A stretch of 64,000 bases of DNA from Acanthacorydalis orientalis. Its lineage: Eukaryota; Arthropoda; Insecta; Megaloptera; Corydalidae. Shown here one piece after another: positions 14,337 through 29,000 of this stretch. Within the stretch, counting starts at the first letter, position 1. Each line of letters starts with the position of its first letter. The stretch spans positions 25,647,214 to 25,711,213 of the forward strand of contig CM068323.1 in NCBI GenBank assembly GCA_034766995.1. Direction: 5' to 3'. Under the pieces are notes generated by a model. That model was not told the DNA's origin and made no database searches. It was given only the letters and a program-made list of their open reading frames with translations. Position numbers and translations under genes: made by a program.

Positions 14337-14542
14337 ACATACATACATAAACGACAAAATAAATTGAAATCAAGAACGGAAATAGTAAAACAAGTCGATT
14401 ATTAAAATTCATTTTGATTAAACTGGTTTTCGATAAAAATATTGATAAACAAACACAATAAACATTATGTCATTGTAGTTTTCATGATTTATCGTCAATA
14501 TGTTGAATTCTGATTATTTTATTTACTTGCTTTCGAATTATT

Positions 14543-14597
<55 letters not shown>

Positions 14598-16702
14598 GAG
14601 ACTATTATTTCAATGCTGTATTTGTTTATTAATTGAAAGATAAATAAGGTATAAAGACCGTACTAAATCGTACACATTTATATAATCGTGGGCACAAAGT
14701 CATTTCGATTTTCAAAAATGAATTAATTTTTTTTAATCCACAGACTGGGTAAGTTTTGAGCAGAAACGTTCTTAAACCAACAATCAAAAATAATCATTAA
14801 CGGTTCATTGGTATCGAATTTTCGACTAGAGATATGTTTTCTTGTTCGAGCGGTGAAAGAAGAATTCGTTTGTGAAAGTGAATTCAGTCAGTGTCAGAAC
14901 TGTATTCCGGCTATTTTGATATTTTGTGCATTAAGACAGGTCGAGTTCGAAATCAACAAACGTAGTCTTCTTTTTTTCGTATACGGCCTGATTGATATAT
15001 CTACTACTACTTATTCATTCTTATCTGTTATACAAGATCTAAACGTGTTTATTAAATGGTGCAGAGAGAATAGACATGCCATTATGGCCATGGTTACAAG
15101 CATTTGATTCCTAGAAACATTGAAAATTAAATAAATTGTATTTGATTTGTAGAATTTTACTGGAAAATATTTGAGTGTCAGATTTATATATTTTGTATTT
15201 AATCGCCAATCTTAGATTTTGCAAATATGCATAATTTATTATTAGCAAACAGTGATGATTATATGAATGTAGAGATTTCTTGTGTGGATGAAAGGAAGGA
15301 AGTACGGATTTTATAAAGTAGATTGCTTAGCAGATTGGTTTACCTAAAAATTCACGAAAACTGATTCAACATTGGAGAAGAACACACGAGAAAAACATTT
15401 CATACATTTTAAAGTTTCCATTAGATTCTATAACAACGTTCTTTGTTTAAAATCTTTTTTTGTTCCCCGACAATTGACATTTTACACAATTACCGTGATT
15501 ATGGTTTCGAAAGAAAAGGTAAAATAATAACAATTGTTAAATTGTTAGCTTATTTTTTTTTATTGTACATGGTTTACTTGAACGTTCAATTAAATAAAAT
15601 ATATAATAACACGATTCTTAGATAATAACAGAACGATTAGAGGAAAACCCATTTTAATTGTAGTGTTTGCGGACGAACGTGAAAATATAATAATATAAAA
15701 TGTCTCTGTAATAAAAGGAAAAAAATTATACGAAAAGTGGATAAATGTGTCATAGATTCCCTCTAGTCTATCAATGACAACATACGAAGAATGAGTGAAT
15801 GAAAAGGTGAACTGTAGGAAGTCGGTAATAAAACACAACATTGAACAGAAAAGCAGGGTTACGGGTATTGATTTACATTGTTATCAACTAATCATCTTTT
15901 TGAATTGATACACAGAACAGTTGTGATCGTTTCAAATGCCTGCTTTGTATTCGATACAGTTTGTTTGGAACACGTTGTTCCGAACTTGTTCAGGAATGTT
16001 TATTAGTTAGATTTGTATGGGATCGAAAAATGGTAACATTTGTTGTCGATTGAAATCTGTTTACATGCAGACATTTCGGGATACTTTATATATTGTATTT
16101 TCCTAAATATGTTAGCAAATATTAACAAAACAATCATTCGGGAATTTTTTAATTGTTATAAGACATTTTCTGATAAAAAATCATCTTTTCCAAAAATACG
16201 AATCGTGTACCGTATGAATAATATCAAATGCCTGATTTTTCTAGACTGTTTTCTCAAAAAAAAAGAAGTAACAAGAAGCTAACACTTGCGTCATATTTTT
16301 TTTTTGTTTTTAGAACCGGTTATATTTTTATCAACGAAAAATATCGAAACAAAAACCTACAATCAAATGACAAACGTGCAATTAAAACACTCGAGTTTCG
16401 TATCATTTTTTTGTGTTTAATCGTGTCATTCATAAAAATTAGATTTATGAAGACGCGAATTCATATCTACATGTCTGGTTTTGTGCCGACTGTATGTTCA
16501 TATTAGATAAACGATTTCTGTCTAGCCGATTAATTAAACTCGATCCTGTAGAAGACTCGAACCAAACAAATAAATCTTATACACAGCTGGAATATTTTTC
16601 AAAACATGAAACTGGTTTTAAATACATACTTATACGTTTATCGATAAAGTCGATAGTTAAAAAATTATGTACTCTAGTTGAGGCTCTACCCCTTCCACAC
16701 AG

Positions 16703-16786
<84 letters not shown>

Positions 16787-19506
16787 CATGTTTCAATATC
16801 AGATCGTATATAATTAAACAATCGTTTTTTGGCATCTCAATGTGTATATTAACGACCGTTCGTTTAACCATGAAATAGATATTATATAGATAAAAATCGT
16901 GACTATATAAATACACAGAATGTACGACACAACACGGCCCAACAAGCTCGTTTCAAATGTCAAGTGTAAGTATTTATTCTATTTTCGGTGTTGCACATCG
17001 AACTCGAACACGCTGTGAAAAAATGGAAATGGATTCATGGTACGGTTGTAATATATAATTCAATCGTAGACATCTGTGATGACTTAAGAATTTTTTTTTG
17101 CAAAGTTCGAACACTGTACCGTTAGATACAGGCCCGTATCTCGACATGCAGCTATCTGTGCGGACTCGCGAATTTTTTTAGTCAAGTTCGGGCACCCTAT
17201 CGTAAGAAACAGCCCTACATCTTGATACATATACATGTGTGATGACTCAAGAATTTTTTTTCAAAGTTCGAACACTGCATCGTTAGATACAGACCTGCAT
17301 CTCGACATCTGTAGGAACCTTGGAATGTTTTCCCCTTGGTCTCTACCATACCAGGGCATAATTCATTTTATATGTTTTGTACGAATTACAGATTTTGTAC
17401 ATTTTTGATAAAGGCGTATGCAGTGCGAAAATACGTAAATAGCATCTATTATAAAATCGACAATGTGTTTTTTATTTTCTTTTTTTTAAAAAAAATCAGT
17501 TCTATTCAGATAATAAATAATAATAACAAACAAGTCCATAAATAAATAGTTCTACAATAACCATGTTAGAAAAAAAGTTGTACATTTCCATTCTCAAGAT
17601 GTCGTCACCGGACAGGGTCAAGCACTGATTTCCTAACATCAATAAAATTAACGTCAGGTCATTTTTATCGCTCTTTGTATTCGATGTTTGCAAATCGACA
17701 GTGTTTCTTGTTGCCGCTCGTGACTTTTATCCGATAGACACGTTTATCGTCCGTTCTAATCACCTCTACTGTGCATATACACTGTTTAATTAATTAAATA
17801 ATCTCTTTAAATGATTAGTCTCGCTGAATAATTGAATTACTGTTAATAAGATAATCGCATACTCGGTTGAATACATATTTTAAAAAAAATCATTTAATTA
17901 TCAACCATCCTGCATGTATAGATTGTCGTGCATGAAAAAGTTCAGTGTCATCATTAGACACGGTTAAAAATATACATCATTCTTTTAAGTAGTTTGTTAT
18001 ATAATACTTTAATTTTGTATTTCTTGAAACAATTCAGTTCTCGAACATTTCAAAATCTCTCTATTCATTTTTTGTTGTTTTACATACAATAGTATTTTTT
18101 TTCTTAAAATTCGAATACATCTATTTTTTTAATCAGCAACTGGCGATTCGACTTACTGAAGTTTGACTAATTGAAAGAGCAACATGAAGATATAAACAAC
18201 CTGAACAAACGGCGTAACTTGTATGCACACTGACAGCAAATGCGTTCGTCATATTAATTCTATAATAATTATTCGATCATGTTCGAATTTGCCTTATTAC
18301 ACAAACATGAAAGTACTTGCTACAAGACATACACACACACACACATTTCATACGTATACATTTATATTGTTTCGTGAAGGTCGTCATCGAACCCATCACT
18401 TATAGGCTAACATGTGCACACGTACATTCGACTTATTAATCCTTGGATTTATATCTTTTTGAAAAAAATCACGACAGGCTATAAATTAAACGACAAACGA
18501 GTTTGTATGAAAGACTGGTTAATGTTTCAAGACTTGTCGAAATATTCGAGATGTATGTATGGAATTATTAGGTGTAGACGTTCATTTTCTACAAAAAAGG
18601 CACTGAATTAATTTATAAATCTAATATTTGTGTACGTGTACTGGGTTTAATAAACATATGGACGACTTATAAAAATAGCACCGAGTCGATTAAGATTTGA
18701 TATGGTTGCCTGTTTCGTTCTGGGGCTATTTGATAAATTTCAAACCGATTCATTGAGATGTTCGGGGGTTTCCGTCCGGGACGCTTGTTGACATAACAGG
18801 ACAATTACACCATAGACAAAAACTTCCTGTCAATAACCCCCGTGTAAAAAAATCCTTATAAGCATAAAAACTCTTTAAAAAAAACTTCATCGACACAACA
18901 AAAATGAATACAAAAATTTATTTGACAAAATAAATGTTTTAAAGTAAATTTGTCAAAGTAAAAATTGTAACAAAAAATTATTCGACACAAAAAAATACGG
19001 ATACGAATTTAAAATTATACAAACACCTAATATGCACATTTTGAGACAGAGAGAGGGAGAAAAATCAATTCTAAAATATTGAAATCTCTAACAGAGAATG
19101 TAGTTATATATTATTATTTAAAATTATACTCAAACCTAATATACACATTTTAGACAAATTAATTCATTTATTAATATTGAAATCTTTTACAGGAAATGTA
19201 GTTCGATATTATTAATTGCGAATTAATAATTGACACTAACCCTTTTGAATAAAGGAAAGGTTTTTCCATACCTTTGATTTTCTGCTATAGTAATTAATTT
19301 TAAAAACTGGAATTACCATGTTAATAATGTGATTTTAAAGTATATAAATATTATAATAGATTTTTGTATCTGTCGTAGGCAAAGTCCAACGACCAGGAAA
19401 AGTTCGACTTTTCCTAGTCAAAGTCCGAAGCAGAACCTTTTCTCTATATGACAAAGTTACAAGAGTTCTTATAATTTTTTATTAGTTTTGAAGTTGAGCT
19501 ACTTTT

Positions 19507-19568
<62 letters not shown>

Positions 19569-22500
19569 GTGTGTGTGTATAAATACACCCGAGTTATGTT
19601 CATATTTGTCTCCTTTCTCTAACATGACCTCAAATATATCATAAAAATACGAAAAATGATGACGCAAAGAGGTGATATTACATTGAATTTTCTATAGTAA
19701 ATGCATTACCTTCAGTTTCAAATACTTGGATATTTTGTTTATCGCAGCCGGAGCCTTCATCTTAGACATATCTGTTGTGTACAACAAACCGAACTGAATA
19801 CACAAATCTATCAAAAGAAAAAAAATGTGTCCGTGTGATTCGATCAAGACGAAAATCGATCACGGATCAATTAGATCGATGAATCCTTCACTGTTGTCGA
19901 AACGTTTTTCATTTCGTCCGTAACGTTGTTTACAAATAATCCGTTGGCAATGACAGGAAAAAAACATGAATTTAGTCCAACCTTGCCGCGGTTTTCAAGT
20001 GATGTGATTCGACACCGACGGCGGAGTTCGTGTCCCGCTCGACAAGAATACCAATTTTTTTCCAACCCGTACTTGTAAAATACACTCGTGGCCGCACTTT
20101 TATACACACTTTTTTTTAATCTTACTGTTTCGATTCTTTATTTATTGATTTTGTGTCGAAACAAACTTCTTTCGGACTCACTGAAACACCGTATAACACA
20201 AGTCAAGTACAAGAGACCCGGTCTGATTATCAAAAATGGACCGTTTCAACAATCAAGTTTTGTTCTATGCAGAACAATGGTCACTTACATTTGTTCTGAC
20301 GTTAAACCGTTACATCGGCACAAATGATTTCATCCGCGCGACGAATTCACTCTATGTGCATGTATGTGTGTGTGTGTGCAATTCTGCTAGAACAATGGAA
20401 TGTGTTTTCGGATTTCGCAAATCGTCGAAATGATCGAATTCCGTACTATGATGTCATCGATTTGAGATACGCGCGAGGGATCCCTTGATCGGTTGACAGT
20501 TTTACATACACTGACGTTAGTTAAATGTTACGAACCGACCACGTTGGCTGTTGTTCTTGCACGGTGCATACAGGTGCCCCCCTTCGTCGGACACACCGCT
20601 GGCCGGTTGTATTCGTGCCGGCGCGGAATGTACTTCAGTATGTGTGATGTTGTTTCGATGGTCTTTTTGGGGTCAAACACTGATTTTATTTCAAATAGAT
20701 ATCTATTTGGTCTGAACAGTTCGTGGCATGTTCATCGAAACACACTCATTTGTAATGAATTCACAGCGTTTCACTGGACGCCGATGACCTCGGATGGCGA
20801 CGCGCCCTTAAGAGCACATATACCTTCTAAACGGCGAAAAAATCGATTTTCGAAAATTCGGGTAGTATTATCCCTCAGAAACATTTTCAAAATTTCGTTA
20901 AATTTTCAAAATGTGCTGGTGATCGGGCCCTGCCCGTCTACATATAAATATGACTACCAAACACTTCCACGGAACGTTCTTGAAGCGATGAAACCCATTT
21001 ACAAAGATCTGAGTTCGGAGAATCTACTGGAGCGTTGCGTAGGAAGATTTGCACAAAATAACAATGAAAGTTTAAACTATTTGATATAAAAAATAGTATC
21101 GAAGGAATTACACAGCGGTCGAAATTTCCGCAAATATCGCCACTTGTATATTCAACGAGGAATCAATGGCATTTTACAAAAATGATGCAAATCGATTGTG
21201 GAAGGTTTGATCATCGGTGGGCCGAAAAAACGATTTCAGAAGGTCGAATAAAAGGAGGAAGAAGCCTTCATTCGCACAAGAAGTAAATTTTACAGTTCAG
21301 ACATTTAATACAAAAACATTTAATTCACTAAAAAAAAATCTTTCTTAAAACTAAGTTTTCCAAATCGGTACCAGAAATGTCTCAGAAAACACTTTTGACC
21401 GATTTGCATGAAATTTTGCACAAATATTTCTTAGATAATTACCTAGTTTCTGACATACAATCGTTTCGATATTTGTATTATTCGATTCGTTATTAGTAAA
21501 ATAAATGCCCATGTCAGGGCCGAAATTTCATGTTTTTTTTTCAAACAGCTGCCATTTCCGAAAAAAATGACTGTTTAAACAAATAGCTATGTCACTAATT
21601 AGTTTAGTCTATCTACTTTTATTTGTAATTTAAAAAAATTGATTCAGATTACATCTCCTGGAAATACACCGGAATTAATGGGTTACTGCTAGCAGGTGGC
21701 GCAAAATATCGACTTGAAAATATATTAAAATAATCTACAGCGTATGCCCTTTAGTTTTGCAATAAAACATTATTTTCCATGTGAAAAAAAATCATGAACA
21801 TAGGATATTTTTGAGGTCTCAAAAGGTACATATACTTTAAAGTTCTAATAAACGAATTAACAGCGTCTCGTGCATACACATACGTTTTTAATGTTTATTC
21901 TTCGCGGACATTAAAATGTTTTCTAATCGAAATATTCCGACAATTGAACAATAGTCGTTTTTACAGTAAGTGAAGATAAATTCTATTAAAACAGATCTAT
22001 TCGAAGAGATTTTCTGCACCTCAGTACAACTGAATATGTTGGTATCACCATCGAAATGCACACAAAATGATCAGGGTTTCGAACACGTACACACGTGTGT
22101 GTGTGTCTAGTTAAACGGTGAAGAAACTAAAAGAATGCATGTGTACAGGTATGAGAGGAGAACAACTGTAATAACTAGTTTCTAAAGACGCCCAGTGTCC
22201 GGTCCGTGCGACAAACACCACGAGGGCACAGTGGAAATTTCCACATAGGTTACCGGTCAATCCTCAGCAATCAAAAATGTTGCACGTACGCGCAGCACCT
22301 CTTTCATAGATAACATGCCATCACACGTGAGATAAACATCGAAAGCTATTAGGACATGTCGGAAATTTCCATTCTATCTATGACTTTTATGTACGACAAA
22401 CACGTGAAAAAGATCTTGTACGCCTCTACGCGCCGTTGTTGTTGTTTTTTTTCCTCTCATTTTGTATTCATTATGCGGTGCTTATTTGTGTCGGAAGATT

Positions 22501-22984
22501 AAATGTTTCTCTGGTTAATGTATGCACACGTTTTTATACATGTTTATCTACAGTGTAATTTAAAACATAAACAAACATGTATCAGGAAATCGATATAACA
22601 GAAGAACCTTCAACATGTCGTCGATGACATCTGGACAAATAAATAAATAAATAAGACAAGTACTGTATGTTTATCCTTTTACGTATCTTTTCTGTCTCTA
22701 ATAGTATTTATAAACTCTTGTCAGGGGAATAAAAGAAAATGAACAAAGTATCAACAAACTGACTTGATTTTCAAACAAGTGGTGTTAACGGTATTCATGG
22801 AAAAAAACAGTAACGATTAAAATCTTGAAAGGTGTAAAGAGCAGTGCGATTCAAGTTTACTTAATCCTTTAAGCGTTTATATCGAGTATATTCGTCATGA
22901 GAATTTTTTTTGTTTAATGTCGAGTATACTTGTCATGTAGAAAAAAATTCGCTATTTATTGTAAAATTTAGGTAAATATATATG

Positions 22985-23025
<41 letters not shown>

Positions 23026-26000
23026 TTGTAATTTTAGCACATTTTTTTTAGTCAACTGAATCATAATAAACATTGCAGTTTAGAATAAACCGAAAATGAT
23101 ACATTTGCCTTGTTGATCACCTTGTTTACAGGAAATACTTGGAGAGATTTAGTAAGGATTTTTTATAATTTACGATGTAAATAAATAAATCGAAACGATG
23201 GAACGGTGACATACTAACACTGCCTGATTCATCATTCGGCAAATAAATCGTTAAACTCTTACTTGACGACCACCGTGCATTTCTCTGTAGAATCAGAGGT
23301 GTTAAGTGGATTAACAGTTGTAATTTCTAAAGAAATAAATAAATAGATTCAGTGCTGAATATGGTTACATTTCTATGTAAATTTGTCCGGGAAAAAGATG
23401 ACACATTTTCTTTTCCGTTAGATTAGTAAATAAAACAAATATTATTTTTAATAATTACGGCTTTAATTCACTGTATCCTAATATCATAATAGAATGTAAC
23501 TGACCGTATCCAAATAGATAAATAAAATGTGTTTAAAAAAAGTTTTCACTTTTTTTTATATAAAATACAGGGTCGAAAAATTTTAAGTAGTCGATTGCGT
23601 GTAATACATTCAGTATGTAATAAATATATGAAATCGTTTCAAAGTTCACTGTTTTGTAGTGTGTGCGAGGCAATCCTGAAAATCAGATAATAGAATTCGA
23701 AAAAGTCTAAGAAAATCCATACAATTCTAATAATACGAATGCATATAAAACTATGTTTAAAAATAAGAGTCCAAGTTCAATCTATGAATAATTCAGAGGA
23801 AAAAAAAAACGAAAAATTTACAAGTATTTCGATAATCGAAGACAGAAAGTCTGGCAAATTAAAAAGGAAAATGAAAAACAGTTCGGTTGTAACAGGTGAC
23901 GAGTTTGGTTCGAGTTGTGGCACGTTGTGATTGTGTTTCAGGTGAGACAATTCAGGTGAATCGTTTGCCATTCGCGATTGTATATCGAAGGAACAAAAAA
24001 AAATCAATAATAAAACGACAAGCTCAAGTGTTATAATCAGTAGAAAGTAAGTGGGTAATCGAGTATAGGAGAGTTGGCAGTGAAATCAATACGTGCATCG
24101 AAATTGCTAATGATACGCATATAAAATGAGAGCTTGGTTACAGACTTGTACGAAATCGGGCAAGAAAGGAGGTTCCACCCCCTTGCTTACAGATATTATT
24201 AATCGGTATCTATCCAATGGGAACTTTCTCATTAGTGATAATTATACACGATTTTGCCACTGAAAGAAAGAACGGAAGTGGCCATTTTTTTCCAACGACC
24301 TGGGAATAACATCCTTTGCACGTGCCCGATTCCGTACAAGTCTGTAACCAAGCTCTCATTTTATATGCGTATCATTAGCAATTTCGATGCACGTATTGAT
24401 CTCACTGCCAATGTTTAGACTAGTACGTTTTCTGTTTGTTCGAGTTGCTGTAATAATATTCATTTGAAGTGTCAATCTAACACCGATAGCACAAATATTT
24501 ACAAAATTTAAATGAATTGGCTCCGTGCCGAAACGGACAAACTTATCCGAAACGATTTTCTCTTTCTCTTTTCATACATGTTATATATCAGACATTCATG
24601 AATGCATTTTAGTTTCGTGTTTTCGACAAACTTATGTGGATCAAATCGAAAAAAGCGATCGCATGCGAATCTAACAGAACCGAAAAACGTAAAAAGAGAA
24701 CTCCTCCGCATCCGAACAGATCTGTCTGTTTCGTCACCGCCGGCGCCAATTCACAATATTCGAGTGTCGTGTCTGCTATCTCTAGGCAAGCAGGTGGTGT
24801 GGGGGATGCAAAAAAAACGTTACACAGACTACTACACATCGAGAGGGATAAATACACGCTACATGAGCAACCCTAAGGGCTTGTAGAGCGCTACGCACGC
24901 ACCTCGTCGCCCGTCAGCCCGTCCGCTTCTGAAGAGCCCGTCTGCGTCTTCAGGATAGAGTAGATCTTTACGTACGGCGCCTTGATGAGCTGCCGCATAT
25001 CAGAATCAGCGTGAGATTTTTTTTTTTAAATCTGTTCTTATTAAACATTCATATACGACCGAAAATACGCTACCGTACATGTTAAAAATCTACTGTATTT
25101 GTTTTTTTTTATATCTATATATTATATGATTTACTGCTCGCTGTTCATGGATGAGAACCGGCGAAACAGATCAGGCTTAATTCTAATGAGGCTGTTTGTG
25201 GATGAAAAGTTGATTTGTGTATTCATCCGTCGGATTACTGTAATAGCAGGCGATCGATGAAACTCGCTTGAAACGCAGTTTGTTAGATAAAATAGAAAAA
25301 GAACCGGACGGTCGGTATTCTGTTTGAATGAAACCTGTGAAGGTTTTCATTATGACTTTAATATTCGTTACAAAAGATTAAATTTAAAGACAGGAAAATT
25401 ATCCAAAATTATTATTTTTTTTCTTGTACTAAACTTGTATCAAATCGAATTCTTTTTACAATCGACATAAAATGTTTAAACGAAGTTTCACAAAATGCGA
25501 CAAATCCAAAAAAATACAGATAGTTGCCTTTATATTTTTAAAAACAAGATACTTCGTTCCGACTATTGAATTTGTTTTCTGTAGTCGATCGTTTTAAAAA
25601 GAAACTATATGAATACGCCCGTGATTGTTATTTAAATGAAAAATAGCAATAACGATTACACACATCCTTTTTGTAAATAAACTGAAGCAGTCGTTTCTTG
25701 AAACTTAAACAAAGACAACCGGTCGATTAAAATATCGCAAGGTAATTTCCAACACCTCTTTCAACTTTTCATCCACGAACAAACTGTGAAATGTTTTAAA
25801 ACTTATTATAAATTCAATGATAAAAAATCTCATATGAAAAAATCATTGAGGTAAAATTCGTTAAACGAACAAACGAAAATAATCTACAATATATGAAAAA
25901 AAAAATAGTTGAAATGAACGAAACGAATATTTCATTCCACAGTTTAAACTTCAACTATGTTTCTAGTAGCTGAACGGCAGTTTTGTATTAGAAAAAAAGA

Positions 26001-29000
26001 CTACGTCTCCACTTTATGTCGATGTATTAAAAAAAAATAATTATTTGATATTCTGTTAAAAATATGCTAATTTATAAAATCCTACGAGAATCAAACGATC
26101 GGAAAAAATCACTTTTTATTCAGAACTTGATCGTCTTCTATTATTTCAATCTAATTGGATCGAATTTCCTCCAGAGAATCAAGCAGAAAGAGAGTGAAAC
26201 GGACTTACCTCCCAGCTTTCACGTGTCAGCTCGCTCACATCTTGATCCTGACTGGCCGACCGCGATCCGGAGTCCCTCCGTCCGCCCGGACTATCGTCGT
26301 CCCACAGCTCTGTGTCCGACTCGACCGGATCGAACCCGCGTTCCCTGATCTCATCGTCGCTGAGCTCACCGTAACGTTGCGGCACCCACAGCTGTAAGAA
26401 CCTGTACAGGTCGTCCACCCTGCCGAGAAAGATGAGCTCGTGACGAGAACCGACGCGAAAGTTTTCTCGATGGGACTTTTTACCTGTTGCGTGGCACACT
26501 GAACCAATATTCCGGCCTCATTTTCTTCTTGCCATACGACATTAAAGGAGTAGATCTCGGAATCGGTTTATTGGATGGTTTTCCCATCCTTAGTCGTAGG
26601 TATAAAGGCGGATCTTCGCACGAGCGAGCCGGTCGCGGTATAAGTTCTGGAAATTAAGAAGATGCTCTAACCAATTGAATTTATAAATCTAAAAGAAAAC
26701 GTTGTGCGAACTGAAAGAGTGATTACTTTCGTTTTAAAATCGTGTTTCAATGAGAATGTGAGAGCATTGTTTCAAGAGTGCACGTGTCTAGTTCATGTGT
26801 AAAATATTATATGTGTAATGTTTCTAATTAAATACAAATCAAATTAAAATGTACAGAATTCATCTCAAGATATAATATATATCATTCTAAAATTATTATA
26901 TTTAATTGAAATTCATGACAGTAATGATCAGAAGCACAGGTTTCTTTCAAATACTACAATTTTAAAGACACACATTCAAAAGAGTACAGTTACAGTTAAA
27001 TTACTTTTGAATTCATAATGTTCTTACGTAAAGATATCAAAAAGTATATGTGAAATTATCTTACAATCTTATTCATCAATCCATACTATAAAAAAAAAAA
27101 CTCACTAGAGACAATATGTTCGATATAAAAACAACACAGATTAATTGCAAGAAGCAACAGCAGACAAAGCGTTCGATGAAAAGTACGCAAACTGTGGAAA
27201 CTTGAGAACTACATGCTTATTTTAAGTTTTGAACAGAAAACGTTTTCTCAATTCGAAAACCATTAAAGAGGCAAGCAATGACGTGGTACATTTAGTATTA
27301 CACAAAGCACAATCAGGTTTAATATTAATCGACTATTTGGTTTACAGAGAAATTAATATTCGAAGCAACTGAGCTAGTAAAGTGTATAAGTTTATCTTAC
27401 CCTATTAAAAAAATGAAAGAAATAAATCAGTATAAGAAGCAAAGTACAAAATTTGGAGTTAAAATAGATTCAACATACTTTCATTAAAAAAAAATAGTAT
27501 ATACATTTAGACGTTTACTCTTAGGAAATAATAAGAAATATCCAAAAAAAGCAGTTTTACTGTTTACATATTTAGATATGTTTTCTGTTCAATCAATACA
27601 CAAACCCTCGACACATAGAGAGCATACACTGAAACATGACAAACTCAGAACACTGACGATACATTAAAATCATTGAACCAACCTACCGAGCCCGTCTAGC
27701 AGCGGAAAATACGGTGCTTTCACTTCGACGGCAAGCACCAAAAAACGATTAGTAATAATATTGGCTGCACATGTACTGAACTCACCCTTATTAAAACTAA
27801 ATACTATATGTACTAAACAATGTGTTTTCTAAATGTATGTATAAATCATATAAATAATCCAGTATTTAAATGTATCAGTAACAATTGAATGCTGATATGA
27901 ATGCATGTAGTTTTATATATGTATTTACAGATTTGTTCTTAAATCTCCCTCTACGGTTGTAATACTCTATTTATATTAACTTATGAGATTCTAAAGCAGA
28001 CTTTTTAAATATAAAACTATTCATAAAACATCTGTAATGACTGAAATATTAGTGAATGGCTTTTTAAATCGTATAATAACTAATTAACAGTACAGAAATA
28101 CATGATCTGATTCCAAAAAAAAAAAACAATGATTTCATATACAACGGTTTTTAAGATGTACGCTTAAATATACGTATCTACATAACTGTATTTCAATCGA
28201 ATGAATGTTTCATTTGTTTTCAGCTAAATGATAAAATAATCAACAGCCGACAACAATTATCAAACATTCTTCCATTTCGAGACATTCTCTGTTAACACTG
28301 ATAAGATACAGTAAATAATCCATTTCTGAATCTGTTTTAATTAGTTATTATTATAATAAAGATAGACATTAAGTATCAACATAATTAGTATACAAATCAG
28401 AGATATGGAATGTATAGTTAGTATATAAGTAGAATCGGTAATGTGGAACTGTAGTAAAAAGAAAAACTGTTTCGAAACTGTTTCTTGTTAAATTTATATT
28501 TGTTGTAAAAGCAGAATTTCATCAGTGCAACTAGTAGCTCAGCAGTGCAGTGAGATTTTGTGACTTCTTTTAATTCTACGTAAATGTATTGAATAGCACG
28601 ATAGTAGACAGCCTACCAAATATCACATTACTAAATAGCACTAGTCATATCTAACATCTAACAATGTATCATAACGTTTGAAATGTTACTCGAACCGATA
28701 TAGGAATAATTCATGAAAACAACTTACTATCGAACGACACGAACAGCTCTGGCATGTCATCGACCGAGACCATCGAGCGGTAGTCGAGTCTCGGGACGGG
28801 CGGCTTCCCCGGACGGGATCCTTCTGTCGGAACGTTATTCTGGCCCTGTTTTATGAAAGCGCCGACCGACGACCTCCTGCGTACAAAGTTCGATAGTTAA
28901 AACACCTACTTCTCGAATTATGTAATGTAGGCACGTACGAATTACAAAATACGTAAATAAAATTTTTTACTTTCTTCATAATGATATCAATGACCTATTA

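Larger units (their letters stand above)
6666..24902 (-). other. 18.2-kb mtd intron with internal promoters and repeats
   Basis: Runs from exon 24903-24989 to the TLDc exon at 6665. It contains the two candidate short-isoform first exons (10755-10868 and 19710-19769), copy B of the TTAA element, a mariner relic, the foldback element, two small tandem arrays and about nine (AT)n tracts. The remainder (for example 7290-9060, 11000-12900, 15100-16690, 17320-18880, 21850-22980 and 23100-24070) is AT-rich sequence in which I see no gene. Confidence 0.7.

Noticed and set aside
16494..16916. Open frames rich in repeating Tyr-Ile on both strands
   Set aside because: Translations of (AT)n tracts; the same applies near 13.8, 14.3, 19.6, 35.3 and 46.6 kb.
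20493..21089. 198-codon plus-strand open frame as an independent gene
   Set aside because: Its last third is the transposase C-terminus of copy B, and the first part is unrelated sequence outside the TTAA border. It is a chance frame joined to a transposon relic.
26209..26391. Alternative shorter exon starting at CTGTGGGTG after TTCTTACAG
   Set aside because: It would remove VDDLYRFLQ, which continues the conserved PEYWFSVPRN block; the upstream acceptor at 26419 joins in phase and restores the family motif.
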